Assembly: GCA_900548935.1 (NCBI GenBank)
Contig: URMR01000078.1
Location: forward strand, 1 to 8,427
DNA: 8,427 nucleotides
Source: an uncultured Collinsella sp.
GTDB lineage: Bacteria; Actinomycetota; Coriobacteriia; Coriobacteriales; Coriobacteriaceae
Direction of reading: 5' to 3'
The notes beneath the pieces are model-generated. The model was not told the DNA's origin. It made no database searches and was given only the letters and a program-made list of their open reading frames with translations. A program made the position numbers and the translations under genes. Shown piece after piece: positions 1 to 5,518 of the stretch. How positions within the stretch are numbered: position 1 is the first letter of the stretch; each line of letters begins with the position of its first letter.

Positions 1-28
1 GACCCTGCTGCAAGCTCGCAGCAGGGTC
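1..28 (-). terminator. Hairpin, probable terminator of the downstream end of the chimeric gene
   Basis: An 11-bp perfect inverted repeat (GACCCTGCTGC / GCAGCAGGGTC) with a 6-nt loop lies 19 nt beyond the stop codon of the minus-strand gene that ends at 48. Stem length and position fit a rho-independent terminator. The U-tract expected on the minus strand would lie left of position 1, outside the window, so the call is incomplete. Confidence 0.6.
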
Positions 29-47
29 ATTCTTTTGCTCATTTTGC

Positions 48-1004
48 TTACTTGTCTTCGACGATGGCGATGTGCACATCGGCAAGCTGCTTCGGATCGA
101 CGGCGGACGGGGCGTCCATCATCAGGTCCTGCGCATTCTTGTTCATCGGGAACGGGATGACCTCGCGGATGGAGTCCTCACCGGCCAGCAGCATGACCAT
201 GCGGTCCACGCCCGGAGCGATACCGGCATGGGGGGGCGCACCGTAGCAGAACGCATTGTACATGGCCGGGAACTTGGCCTTGACATCGGCTTCGCCGAGG
301 CCCACGAGCTCAAAGGCACGGATCATGATCTCGGGGTCGTGGTTCCGGACGGCGCCGGAGGACAGCTCCACGCCGTTGCAGACCAGATCGTACTGATAGG
401 CGTTGATCGTCAGCGGGTCGATCTCGCCGCGATGCGCGCGCTCAAGCGCCTCCAGGCCGCCCTGCGGCATGGAGAACGGATTATGACAGAACTCCAGCTC
501 GCCGGACTCCTCGCCGATCTCATACATCGGGAAGTCGACGATCCAGCAGAACTCATAGCGCTCGGCATCCATATGGCCCTCGACCTGCGCGCCGAGCAGC
601 TTGCGCAGTACGCCTGCGGTCTTGACGGCCGCGCCGTACTTGCCGGCGGCCAGCGCGACTCGCAGATAGGTGATATGCGTGTTATGCGGCGTAGTGATAT
701 AGACTGCGTCAATGTTCGGATCGGCATAGAGATCCTCGACCGTGTCATAGACCTTCTCGATGCCATACTGATCAGCAAAAGCTTGAGCCTTTGACAGCGT
801 GCGGTTGGCGACGCCCGCAAGCTTGCGGCCGGCAAGAGCGAGAGACTGGGCCATCTGGTTGGCGATAACGCCGCACCCGATCACAGCCCAACGGAGCTCG
901 GGAGCCGTAAAGATGTCGCTAGGGAACGGCTGATCCTGGACCGAGGCAAACGCCGCCTTTGCGGCTGCCTCGGCGTCGAGCGGAGCCTGTTTGGAATCTG
1001 CCAT
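48..1004 (-). CDS. Chimeric protein: Gfo/Idh/MocA N-terminal half fused to aspartyl-tRNA synthetase C-terminal half
   Basis: The ORF joins two unrelated families in one frame (numbering from the upstream Met at 1007). Residues 38-122 are a Gfo/Idh/MocA Rossmann half: the dinucleotide-binding strand and loop RWAVIGCGVIA, then VANRT and the VYITTPHNTHITYLRVALAAGK segment typical of the family. The expected following EKP motif and the C-terminal substrate domain are absent. From about residue 124 the protein is the C-terminal part of a bacterial-type AspRS: TAGVLRKLLGAQ, FCWIVDFPMYE, CHNPFSMP, AYDLVCNG-like AYQYDLVCNGVELSSGAVRNHDPE, YGAPPHAGIAPGVDRMVMLLAG (class II motif 3) and PFPMNKNAQDLMMDAPS. 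The anticodon OB-fold, class II motifs 1 and 2 and most of the GAD domain are missing, so it should not charge tRNA; nor does it look like a complete oxidoreductase. The start at 1004 is preferred over 1007 because AGGAGG at 1011-1016 is 6 nt from the second ATG and only 3 nt from the first. It may be a deletion fusion, a pseudogene or an assembly chimera. Confidence 0.85.
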   Translation of the reverse strand: MADSKQAPLDAEAAAKAAFASVQDQPFPSDIFTAPELRWAVIGCGVIANQMAQSLALAGRKLAGVANRTLSKAQAFADQYGIEKVYDTVEDLYADPNIDAVYITTPHNTHITYLRVALAAGKYGAAVKTAGVLRKLLGAQVEGHMDAERYEFCWIVDFPMYEIGEESGELEFCHNPFSMPQGGLEALERAHRGEIDPLTINAYQYDLVCNGVELSSGAVRNHDPEIMIRAFELVGLGEADVKAKFPAMYNAFCYGAPPHAGIAPGVDRMVMLLAGEDSIREVIPFPMNKNAQDLMMDAPSAVDPKQLADVHIAIVEDK

Positions 1005-1010
1005 CATGTG

Positions 1011-1016
1011 CCTCCT
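1011..1016 (-). promoter_or_regulatory. Shine-Dalgarno AGGAGG of the chimeric gene
   Basis: A perfect AGGAGG lies ahead of two adjacent ATG codons (1007 and 1004). Spacing is 3 nt to the first and 6 nt to the second, which favours the second ATG as the start. Confidence 0.7.
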
Positions 1017-1044
1017 GAGTCATCGAAGGTTCTTCATTTCTAAC

Positions 1045-1185
1045 AGCCCTATATTCGCACAAATGCGCGCGTATGTGCGTGCTTCTGCGTGCATTACCGC
1101 TAAATGGTCAAAATTCAGCAGCAGACAGCGCATATACAAGCATAGTCACGCAATCCTACGCACGCAACTACGCACAAGTGCGCAC
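1045..1185. repeat. Two opposed clusters of short GTGCGT/ACGCAC repeats in a non-coding gap
   Basis: The gap upstream of the chimeric gene has no supported ORF. It carries CTACGCAC twice exactly 12 bp apart (1156-1163 and 1168-1175), next to the palindrome GTGCGCAC (1178-1185). Further left is TGCGTGC twice 10 bp apart (1076-1082 and 1086-1092), in the opposite orientation. Spacing near one helical turn and the opposed clusters resemble paired operator sites for a regulator of the gene at 48-1004. No convincing -35/-10 pair was found. Function is inference; such runs can also arise by chance in GC-rich spacers. Confidence 0.4.
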
Positions 1186-1189
1186 CACC

Positions 1190-1220
1190 TGATCCCTTGG
1201 GGACGGAGGAAAACGGATCA
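1190..1220 (+). repeat. REP-like 31-mer, copy 1
   Basis: This 31-bp unit starts TGATCC, ends GGATCA (6-bp terminal inverted repeat) and has the core GGGGACGGAGGAAAACGG. It is identical to copy 3 at 2178-2208 and is the exact reverse complement of copy 4 at 2231-2261. Confidence 0.85.
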
Positions 1221-1224
1221 TCTT

Positions 1225-2055
1225 TTACGCGGAAAGCTGTGGTGATCCGTTAGGGACGGAGGAAAACGGATCATTTGAGGCGTCGCGCCAGCCAGCAGTT
1301 GCCCTTTTAACCGTTGCCTCACCGAGTCCGCAACATCGCACAAGCTGACCGACTGTCACGCCAGCCTTTCGTGCGCGTATCATGATTGCACTACGTTGAT
1401 TCTTATCGAGCGCCTTAATATCGCAGGCATCAAACGGGGCCGCGAGATGTCGAACAAGCCTCAGGGCATCTTCGTCTGATAGCTTTTCTCGAATTCCATA
1501 AGTTATTGAGTCTAACTTCAGGACATCGTAAAGATGCCTTAGGTATGCGCGCTGATCAACACACAGCGAAGACAGTTCTTGAACTCGGCACATATCGCAG
1601 AACGCAAATTCATCATGCCCCAATACAAACGCATTCAAGCTCGACCATCGATATCCAAGAATGGAACCACCATACGCCCTGGCGGGGTTTAGATGTACAT
1701 AATCGATTGCAGTAAGAAAATGACTGTCATCTAAGACAGGAGTGCTGTAAAAGCGATCCTGAAACAAATGGCCGACACGCTGGTGCCTTGTATTGAAATT
1801 AAGCACATATGAGGAGAGAGCCCGCTTCATTGAGGGAGACATAGCATCCATTGGATCTTCCAATACAAGATGGAAGTGATTGGACATAAAGCACCATGAT
1901 AAAACCGAGATATCCGACTGGCGAAAACTGTTTTTCAAACGAAGAAGCAATGCCATGCGATCGTCATCATCCTCAAAAATGAGCTGATGAGCATTGCCTC
2001 TAGCGGTTACATGATATAGCCCGGTAGATGACTTTTGACGTGGTTGACGGGACAT
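1225..2055 (-). CDS. REP-associated tyrosine transposase (RAYT, Y1_Tnp/IS200-like HUH family)
   Basis: This 276-residue protein is a predicted HUH single-strand DNA endonuclease that would nick and join at REP hairpins. The N-terminal Y1 transposase domain opens with GLYHVTARGN (residues 12-21). It has the metal-binding HUH motif in SNHFHLVL (H60, H62), then GHLFQDRFYSTPV (95-107) and the catalytic-tyrosine segment DYVHLNPARA (Y119). Residues 220-256 (AIMIRARKAG, then TVGQLVRCCGLGEATVKRA) look like the helix-turn-helix DNA-binding tail found in one RAYT group. All key residues are present, so it may be active. The start is set at 2055, where GGAG (2061-2064, within AAAGGAG) lies 5 nt upstream and the family N-terminus begins; the ORF runs upstream to 2175 but without homology. 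Residues 261-271 are encoded by repeat copy 2 and the stop codon lies in the repeat spacer, so the C-terminus is repeat-derived. No good promoter was seen. Confidence 0.9.
   Translation of the reverse strand: MSRQPRQKSSTGLYHVTARGNAHQLIFEDDDDRMALLLRLKNSFRQSDISVLSWCFMSNHFHLVLEDPMDAMSPSMKRALSSYVLNFNTRHQRVGHLFQDRFYSTPVLDDSHFLTAIDYVHLNPARAYGGSILGYRWSSLNAFVLGHDEFAFCDMCRVQELSSLCVDQRAYLRHLYDVLKLDSITYGIREKLSDEDALRLVRHLAAPFDACDIKALDKNQRSAIMIRARKAGVTVGQLVRCCGLGEATVKRATAGWRDASNDPFSSVPNGSPQLSA
1243..1273 (+). repeat. REP-like 31-mer, copy 2 (variant, overlaps the RAYT 3' end)
   Basis: It matches copy 1 at 29 of 31 positions, differing at unit positions 7 (G) and 10 (A), in direct orientation after a 22-bp spacer. 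Its first 9 bases (TGATCCGTT) can pair with the last 9 of copy 1 (AACGGATCA), giving a stem with a 22-nt loop. It lies inside the RAYT coding sequence and encodes DPFSSVPNGS near the C-terminus. Confidence 0.8.
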
Positions 2056-2177
2056 CTTGGCTCCTTTCGCTGAACGATTTAACGGCGGGCAGTAGCCAAT
2101 ATGCGAAAGTGCCAAACATGCAAGCCCATGATAGGTATTACCCGTTTGAAAAGAGCCCCATTCCAAATCATGCAAAA

Positions 2178-2208
2178 TGATCCCTTGGGGACGGAGGAAA
2201 ACGGATCA
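2178..2208 (+). repeat. REP-like 31-mer, copy 3
   Basis: It is identical to copy 1 and lies on the upstream side of the RAYT gene. Together with copy 4 it forms an inverted pair separated by 22 bp, able to make a 31-bp perfect stem in single-stranded DNA or RNA. Confidence 0.85.
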
Positions 2209-2230
2209 TTACCGTCCGCAAGGGTGCCGG

Positions 2231-2261
2231 TGATCCGTTTTCCTCCGTCCCCAAGGGATCA
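2231..2261 (-). repeat. REP-like 31-mer, copy 4 (inverted)
   Basis: It is the exact reverse complement of copies 1 and 3. Its last base (2261) is also the last base of the terminator U-tract that follows rplX, so the repeat abuts the end of the ribosomal transcript. Confidence 0.85.
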
Positions 2262-2295
2262 AAAAAGGCCCGGGTGCCGTGGCATCCGGGCCTTT
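2261..2295 (-). terminator. Rho-independent terminator of the ribosomal-protein operon
   Basis: Twenty-six bases beyond the rplX stop, a GC-rich 12-bp stem (2267-2278 with 2281-2292, one mismatch at the A/C position) and a 2-nt loop are followed on the minus strand by six T residues (2266-2261). This is a canonical intrinsic terminator and indicates that rplX is the last gene of the transcript. An AAA/TTT extension (2264-2266 with 2293-2295) can lengthen the stem. Confidence 0.9.
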
Positions 2296-2321
2296 GCTAG
2301 CAACTTGATGTTGCGGGCAGC

Positions 2322-2627
2322 TTAGAACTTGTGGCCGCACTTCTTGCAGACGCGCAGCTTGTTCTTGCCGTCCTTCTCGTGACCGACGCGGGTAACCTTA
2401 CCGCACTCGGGGCAGACGAGATTGACGTTGGAGGCATCGATGGGAGCCTCCTGCGAAACGATGCCGCCCTGCTGGTTGGCAGCGTTGGGCTTGACGGCCT
2501 TCTTGACGACCGAAACGCCCTCGACAACGACCTTGTTCTCGGCGGGAAGAGCACGCAGGACAACGCCCTGCTTGCCGCGATCCTTACCAGAGAGAACCTG
2601 GACCTTATCGCCCTTCTTGATATACAT
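2322..2627 (-). CDS. rplX: 50S ribosomal protein L24
   Basis: L24 is an assembly initiator of the large subunit that binds 23S rRNA domain I. The 101-residue product starts with the KOW motif (KKGDKVQVLSGKDRGKQGVV, residues 4-23) and continues with VEGVSVVKKAVKP (35-47). The C-terminal third carries two CxxC pairs, CPEC (72-75) and CKKC (94-97), a possible zinc ribbon of the kind found in many bacterial L24 proteins. Length is normal. GGGGAG at 2632-2637 serves as ribosome-binding site 4 nt before ATG. It follows rplN after a 13-nt gap. A terminator rather than rplE comes next, which is unusual for Gram-positive S10-spc clusters. Confidence 0.97.
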   Translation of the reverse strand: MYIKKGDKVQVLSGKDRGKQGVVLRALPAENKVVVEGVSVVKKAVKPNAANQQGGIVSQEAPIDASNVNLVCPECGKVTRVGHEKDGKNKLRVCKKCGHKF

Positions 2628-2640
2628 ATATCTCCCCTAA

Positions 2641-3009
2641 CTACAGGGTCTCGGGAGCGAGCGAGACGATCTTCATGTACTTCTTGTCACGAAGCTCGCG
2701 AGCGACAGGCCCGAAGATACGGGTGCCGACGGGCGAACCATCGTTGTTGATGACAACGCAGGCGTTCTCATCAAAGCGAATGTAGGAGCCATCCTTGCGG
2801 CGGATCTCCTTAACGGTGCGAACGACGACGCAACGGACAACGTCCTTCTTCTTGACGTTGGCGCCAGGGGTAGCCTCCTGGACAGCACCGATGAACACAT
2901 CGCCGATGCCTGCATAACGACGCTTGGAACCGCCAAGCACCTTGATGCAGCGAATCTTGCGAGCGCCGGAGTTGTCGGCGACGTTCAGCATGGTTTGCAT
3001 CTGAATCAT
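2641..3009 (-). CDS. rplN: 50S ribosomal protein L14
   Basis: L14 sits at the subunit interface, binds 23S rRNA near L19 and takes part in intersubunit bridges. The 122-residue length is standard. The start MIQMQTMLNVADNSGARKI, then VLGGSKRRYAGIGDVFIGAVQEATP (positions 25-49) and the C-terminal RIFGPVARELRDKKYMKIVSLAPETL match the family throughout. GGAGG at 3020-3024 lies 10 nt before ATG. In E. coli this gene begins the separate spc operon; here it follows rpsQ after 118 nt of foldable spacer. Confidence 0.98.
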   Translation of the reverse strand: MIQMQTMLNVADNSGARKIRCIKVLGGSKRRYAGIGDVFIGAVQEATPGANVKKKDVVRCVVVRTVKEIRRKDGSYIRFDENACVVINNDGSPVGTRIFGPVARELRDKKYMKIVSLAPETL

Positions 3010-3034
3010 GGTAGATGTTCCTCCGAACTAAGAA

Positions 3035-3100
3035 CCGAAGAGAGGTGCGCAGCCTTTATACGGCCCGTGGTATGCAAGCCAGGCATACGCACATCTTCGG
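3035..3100 (-). promoter_or_regulatory. Nested stem-loop in the rpsQ-rplN spacer
   Basis: The 118-nt gap folds into three nested stems: CCGAAGA (3035-3041) with TCTTCGG (3094-3100), GTGCG (3045-3049) with CGCAC (3088-3092), and TATGC (3071-3075) with GCATA (3083-3087), capped by a 7-nt loop. The structure ends 11 nt upstream of the rplN Shine-Dalgarno. There is a -10-like TATAAA on the minus strand at 3055-3060 without a good -35. It marks the S10/spc boundary and could be an internal promoter, an RNA processing site or an autoregulatory leader; the sequence alone cannot decide. Confidence 0.4.
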
Positions 3101-3127
3101 AAACGTACAAGTCGTAAGAGCGACTGC

Positions 3128-3388
3128 TTATTTAGCGCGCTCGACGACCTCGATGAGGCGCCAACGCTTCATCTTGGACATAGGACGGGTCTCCATAACG
3201 CGGACGGTATCGCCCACGCCAGCCGTGCACTCCTCGTCGTGAGCGTGCAGCTTCTTGGAGCTGGTCATCATCTTGCCGTACTTGGGGTGACGCTTGCGCT
3301 CGGTGATGGTGACAACAATGGTCTTGGCACCGGAGACGGAGGTAACGACACCCGTACGGACCTTACGCGAGTTACGCGAATCAGTCAT
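3128..3388 (-). CDS. rpsQ: 30S ribosomal protein S17
   Basis: S17 is a primary 16S rRNA-binding protein of the small-subunit body with an OB-fold. The 86-residue product has the expected segments: RKVRTGVVTSVSGAKTIVVTITERKRHPKYGKMM (8-41), a K-rich loop SSKKLHAHDEE (43-53), GDTVRVMETRPMSKMKRWRLIEVVERA (59-85). AAGGAG is 5 nt before ATG. It is 16 nt downstream of rpmC and is the last gene of the S10 part of the cluster. Confidence 0.98.
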   Translation of the reverse strand: MTDSRNSRKVRTGVVTSVSGAKTIVVTITERKRHPKYGKMMTSSKKLHAHDEECTAGVGDTVRVMETRPMSKMKRWRLIEVVERAK

Positions 3389-3404
3389 GTTCTCTCCTTA
3401 GGTC

Positions 3405-3620
3405 CTACTCGGCGACAGCGGACTTCTCCGCTGCGATCTCGCGGGCGCGCTGCTCCGTGAGGACGCGAGCGATGTCCTTCTTCACGGTGTTGACGCGAGC
3501 GGTGTTGTCCAGCTGGCTGGTGGCCATCTGGAAACGAAGGTTAAAGAGCTCGGCGCGCATTTCCTTCAGCTTCTCAACGAGCTGAGCGTCCGAGAGCTCA
3601 CGAATCTCTGCGGGCTTCAT
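3405..3620 (-). CDS. rpmC: 50S ribosomal protein L29
   Basis: L29 is a small two-helix hairpin near the polypeptide exit tunnel and part of the docking site for trigger factor and SRP together with L23. The 71 residues show the typical MKPAEIRELSDAQLVEKL start, ELFNLRFQMATSQLDN (25-40) and the signature RVNTVKKDIARVLTEQR (43-59). Its ATG shares one base with the rplP stop (TAATG), suggesting translational coupling. Its ribosome-binding site (AAGGAGGAG) lies inside the rplP 3' end. Confidence 0.97.
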   Translation of the reverse strand: MKPAEIRELSDAQLVEKLKEMRAELFNLRFQMATSQLDNTARVNTVKKDIARVLTEQRAREIAAEKSAVAE

Positions 3621-4123
3621 TAGTTCTCCTCCTTGGCGGCGGCGGCGTCCTCAGCAGCCCACTTGGCCTCGAGAGCGGCCTCCTCAGCCATCTCCTTCTC
3701 GATGCGCTGCTCAGCGTTCTTGGCAGCAACAATCTTGGTCTTGATGGGAAGCTTGTGCTGTGCAAGACGCAGAGCCTCGCGAGCGACCTCCTCGGGCACG
3801 CCCTTGACCTCGAACATGATGCGGCCGGGCTTGACGACGGCCACCCACTCCTCGGGGTTACCCTTACCAGAACCCATGCGAGTCTCGGCAGGCTTCTTGG
3901 TGATGGGCTTATCGGGGAAGATCGTGATGTAGACACGACCGCCACGCTTCATGTAGCGGGTCATGGCAATACGAGCGGCCTCGATCTGACGGTTGGTGAT
4001 CCAATGGGCCTCGAGAGCCTGGATACCAAACTCGCCGAAATGCAGCTCGGTATTACCCTTGGCCTGGCCCTTCATGGAGCCACGCTGCACCTTGCGGTGA
4101 AGAATACGCTTAGGGGCAAGCAC
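3620..4123 (-). CDS. rplP: 50S ribosomal protein L16 with extended acidic/Ala-rich C-terminal tail
   Basis: L16 organizes the tRNA-binding region of the large subunit near the central protuberance and A site. Residues 1-134 are the normal protein: MLAPKRILHRKVQRG, KGNTELHFGEFGIQALE, the signature RMGSGKGNPEEWVAVVKPG (82-100) and EALRLAQHKLPIKTKIV. The protein then carries about 33 extra residues rich in Ala, Glu and Lys (AEQRIEKEMAEEAALEAKWA, then AEDAAAAKEEN), making it 167 rather than the usual 137-147; the tail looks helical and possibly coiled coil. The start is GTG at 4121-4123, sharing its G with the rpsC TAG stop (TAGTG). GGAGG lies just upstream inside rpsC. The 3' end overlaps rpmC by one base. 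Confidence 0.97.
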   Translation of the reverse strand: MLAPKRILHRKVQRGSMKGQAKGNTELHFGEFGIQALEAHWITNRQIEAARIAMTRYMKRGGRVYITIFPDKPITKKPAETRMGSGKGNPEEWVAVVKPGRIMFEVKGVPEEVAREALRLAQHKLPIKTKIVAAKNAEQRIEKEMAEEAALEAKWAAEDAAAAKEEN

Positions 4124-4833
4124 TACTGACCCCTCCTCTCGGAGTTACGACGACGAGGACGGGAAGAGCCCTCGAGTGCAGGGTTGGGAACAGGCTGGCC
4201 CGGGAGCTTCTCGCCCAGGTAGATCCAGACCTTCACGCCGCAAGCGCCCATGGTGGTGCTGGCGACAGCCGTGCCATAGTCGATCTTGGCACGGAGGGTG
4301 TGCAGAGGCACGCGACCCTCACGGTACCACTCACGACGGCCCATCTCGGCACCGCCGAGACGACCGGAGCACTGGATACGGATGCCCTTAGCGCCGGCCT
4401 TGCGGGCGGACTGGACAGCCTTGCGCATAGCGCGACGGAAGGCAACGCGGCCCTCGAGCTGCTCAGCGATGGACTGAGCAACGAGGTTGGCGTCGAGCTC
4501 GGGGCGCTTGATCTCGACAACGTCGACGGAGAGCTGGCCCTTGGAGACGCCAGCGACCTTCTCGAGCTCGGTGCGGAGGGTATCGATCTCGGCACCCTTC
4601 TTACCGATGACAACGCCGGGGCGAGCGGTGAGGATGATGACCTTCACCTTGTCGCCAGCGCGCTCGATCTCGACGCGGGAGACAGCTGCGCGGGAAAGAC
4701 GCTTCTCGAGGTACTTGCGGATCTCGAGATCGTTACCGAGGGTCTTAGCGTAATCCTTCTCTGCGAACCAGCGGGAGCGCCAGTTCTCGGTGATGCCAAG
4801 ACGGAAGCCGGTGGGGTAGACTTTCTGACCCAT
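4123..4833 (-). CDS. rpsC: 30S ribosomal protein S3
   Basis: S3 is part of the mRNA entry channel and ribosomal helicase site of the small subunit head. The 236-residue product has the N-terminal MGQKVYPTGFRLGI motif, a type II KH domain with the GxxG loop VVIGKKGAEI (74-83; GKKG 77-80), and the C-terminal domain containing ELDANLVAQSIAEQLEGRVAFRRAM and GAEMGRREWYREGRVPLHTLRAKIDYG. The basic tail (SSRPRRRNSERRGQ) is typical. AGGAGG (4845-4850) lies 11 nt before ATG, overlapping the rplV 3' end. Confidence 0.98.
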   Translation of the reverse strand: MGQKVYPTGFRLGITENWRSRWFAEKDYAKTLGNDLEIRKYLEKRLSRAAVSRVEIERAGDKVKVIILTARPGVVIGKKGAEIDTLRTELEKVAGVSKGQLSVDVVEIKRPELDANLVAQSIAEQLEGRVAFRRAMRKAVQSARKAGAKGIRIQCSGRLGGAEMGRREWYREGRVPLHTLRAKIDYGTAVASTTMGACGVKVWIYLGEKLPGQPVPNPALEGSSRPRRRNSERRGQ

Positions 4834-4839
4834 ACAGCT

Positions 4840-5211
4840 TTACGCCTCCTTTCGAGGAGCAACGACGACGGTGATGTGGGAAGTACGCTTCAAAATGCGA
4901 GAAGCGGAACCCTTGGCGCGGGGACGGATGCGCTTAAGCGTCGGACCCTCGTCAACATAGGCAGCGGCGACAACCAGGTTGTCGGCACGCAGACCGTTGT
5001 TGTTCTCGGCGTTCGCAACGGCGGAACGGAGAACCTTCTCGACATCCACGGCGACGGCGCGGTCGCAGAAGTGGAGGATGTCGAAGGCCTGAGCGACAGG
5101 CTTGCGGCGGATCAGATCGACCACCAGGCGGGCCTTGCTGGGGGAAACACGCACGTACTTAGCGACGGCGCGAACCTCGGTGGCCTCAGTTTCAATAGAC
5201 TTAGTTGCCAT
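4840..5211 (-). CDS. rplV: 50S ribosomal protein L22
   Basis: L22 contacts all 23S rRNA domains and its extended beta-hairpin lines the exit tunnel, where changes can confer macrolide resistance. The 123 residues include the VRVSPSKARLVVDLIRRKPV motif (21-40), SAVANAENN (64-72) and the hairpin region VVAAAYVDEGPTLKRIRPRA (80-99) with AKGSASRILKRTSHITVVV. The hairpin appears full length, with no obvious insertion or deletion. A GGGGG-containing ribosome-binding site lies about 10 nt before the start. The stop is 6 nt from the rpsC start. Confidence 0.98.
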   Translation of the reverse strand: MATKSIETEATEVRAVAKYVRVSPSKARLVVDLIRRKPVAQAFDILHFCDRAVAVDVEKVLRSAVANAENNNGLRADNLVVAAAYVDEGPTLKRIRPRAKGSASRILKRTSHITVVVAPRKEA

Positions 5212-5225
5212 TTACGGTTAACCCC

Positions 5226-5486
5226 CTATTTGGCCTTGTGGCCACGGAACGTACGAGTCGGCGCGAACTCGCCGAGCTTGTGACCAACCATGGACTCGGT
5301 AACATACACGGGCACGTGCTTGCGACCGTCGTGGACGGCGATGGTGTGACCGACCATCTCGGGGAAGATGGTGGACGCGCGGGACCAGGTCTTCACGACG
5401 TCCTTCTTGCCAGCCTCGTTCATCGCGGTGATACGCGAGAGAAGGCGAGTCTCCACGAACGGGCCCTTTTTGAGACTTCTGCTCAT
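5226..5486 (-). CDS. rpsS: 30S ribosomal protein S19
   Basis: S19 forms a complex with S13 in the head of the small subunit and contacts the A- and P-site tRNAs. The 86-residue product begins MSRSLKKGPFVE and carries the signature region HVPVYVTESMVGHKLGEFAP (57-76) and TRTFRGHKAK. It ends soon after FRGH, so the basic C-terminal tail is a few residues shorter than in E. coli. AGGAG (5496-5500) lies 9 nt upstream of ATG. Confidence 0.98.
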   Translation of the reverse strand: MSRSLKKGPFVETRLLSRITAMNEAGKKDVVKTWSRASTIFPEMVGHTIAVHDGRKHVPVYVTESMVGHKLGEFAPTRTFRGHKAK

Positions 5487-5518
5487 AAGTGCTTTCTCCT
5501 AAAACTCGGTATCCGAAA

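Larger units (their letters stand above)
1190..2261. mobile_element. RAYT/REP module: RAYT gene with a repeat pair on each side
   Basis: A single-copy-looking RAYT gene is bracketed by two pairs of a 31-bp repeat, each pair spanning 84 bp with a 22-bp spacer (1190-1273 and 2178-2261). Flanking REP elements are the usual setting of RAYT genes, which are domesticated IS200/IS605-type HUH transposases that act on REP hairpins in single-stranded DNA. The module is visibly more AT-rich than the ribosomal genes to its right. No target-site duplication is evident. The right edge coincides with the U-tract of the ribosomal operon terminator. Confidence 0.65.

Noticed and set aside
1083..1111. TTGACC on the minus strand as a -35 box for the chimeric gene
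   Set aside because: No acceptable -10 lies 16-18 nt downstream (GCAGAA there).
991..1245. 84-codon plus-strand ORF across the 1008-1189 gap
   Set aside because: It overlaps the chimeric gene start and a repeat, lacks a ribosome-binding site and resembles no family.
2056..2175. Upstream extension of the RAYT reading frame
   Set aside because: The Shine-Dalgarno and the family N-terminus both place the start at 2055; the extra 40 residues show no homology.
1190..2261. CRISPR array
   Set aside because: The equal 22-bp spacing is suggestive, but there are only two units per site, they differ in orientation and they flank a RAYT gene.
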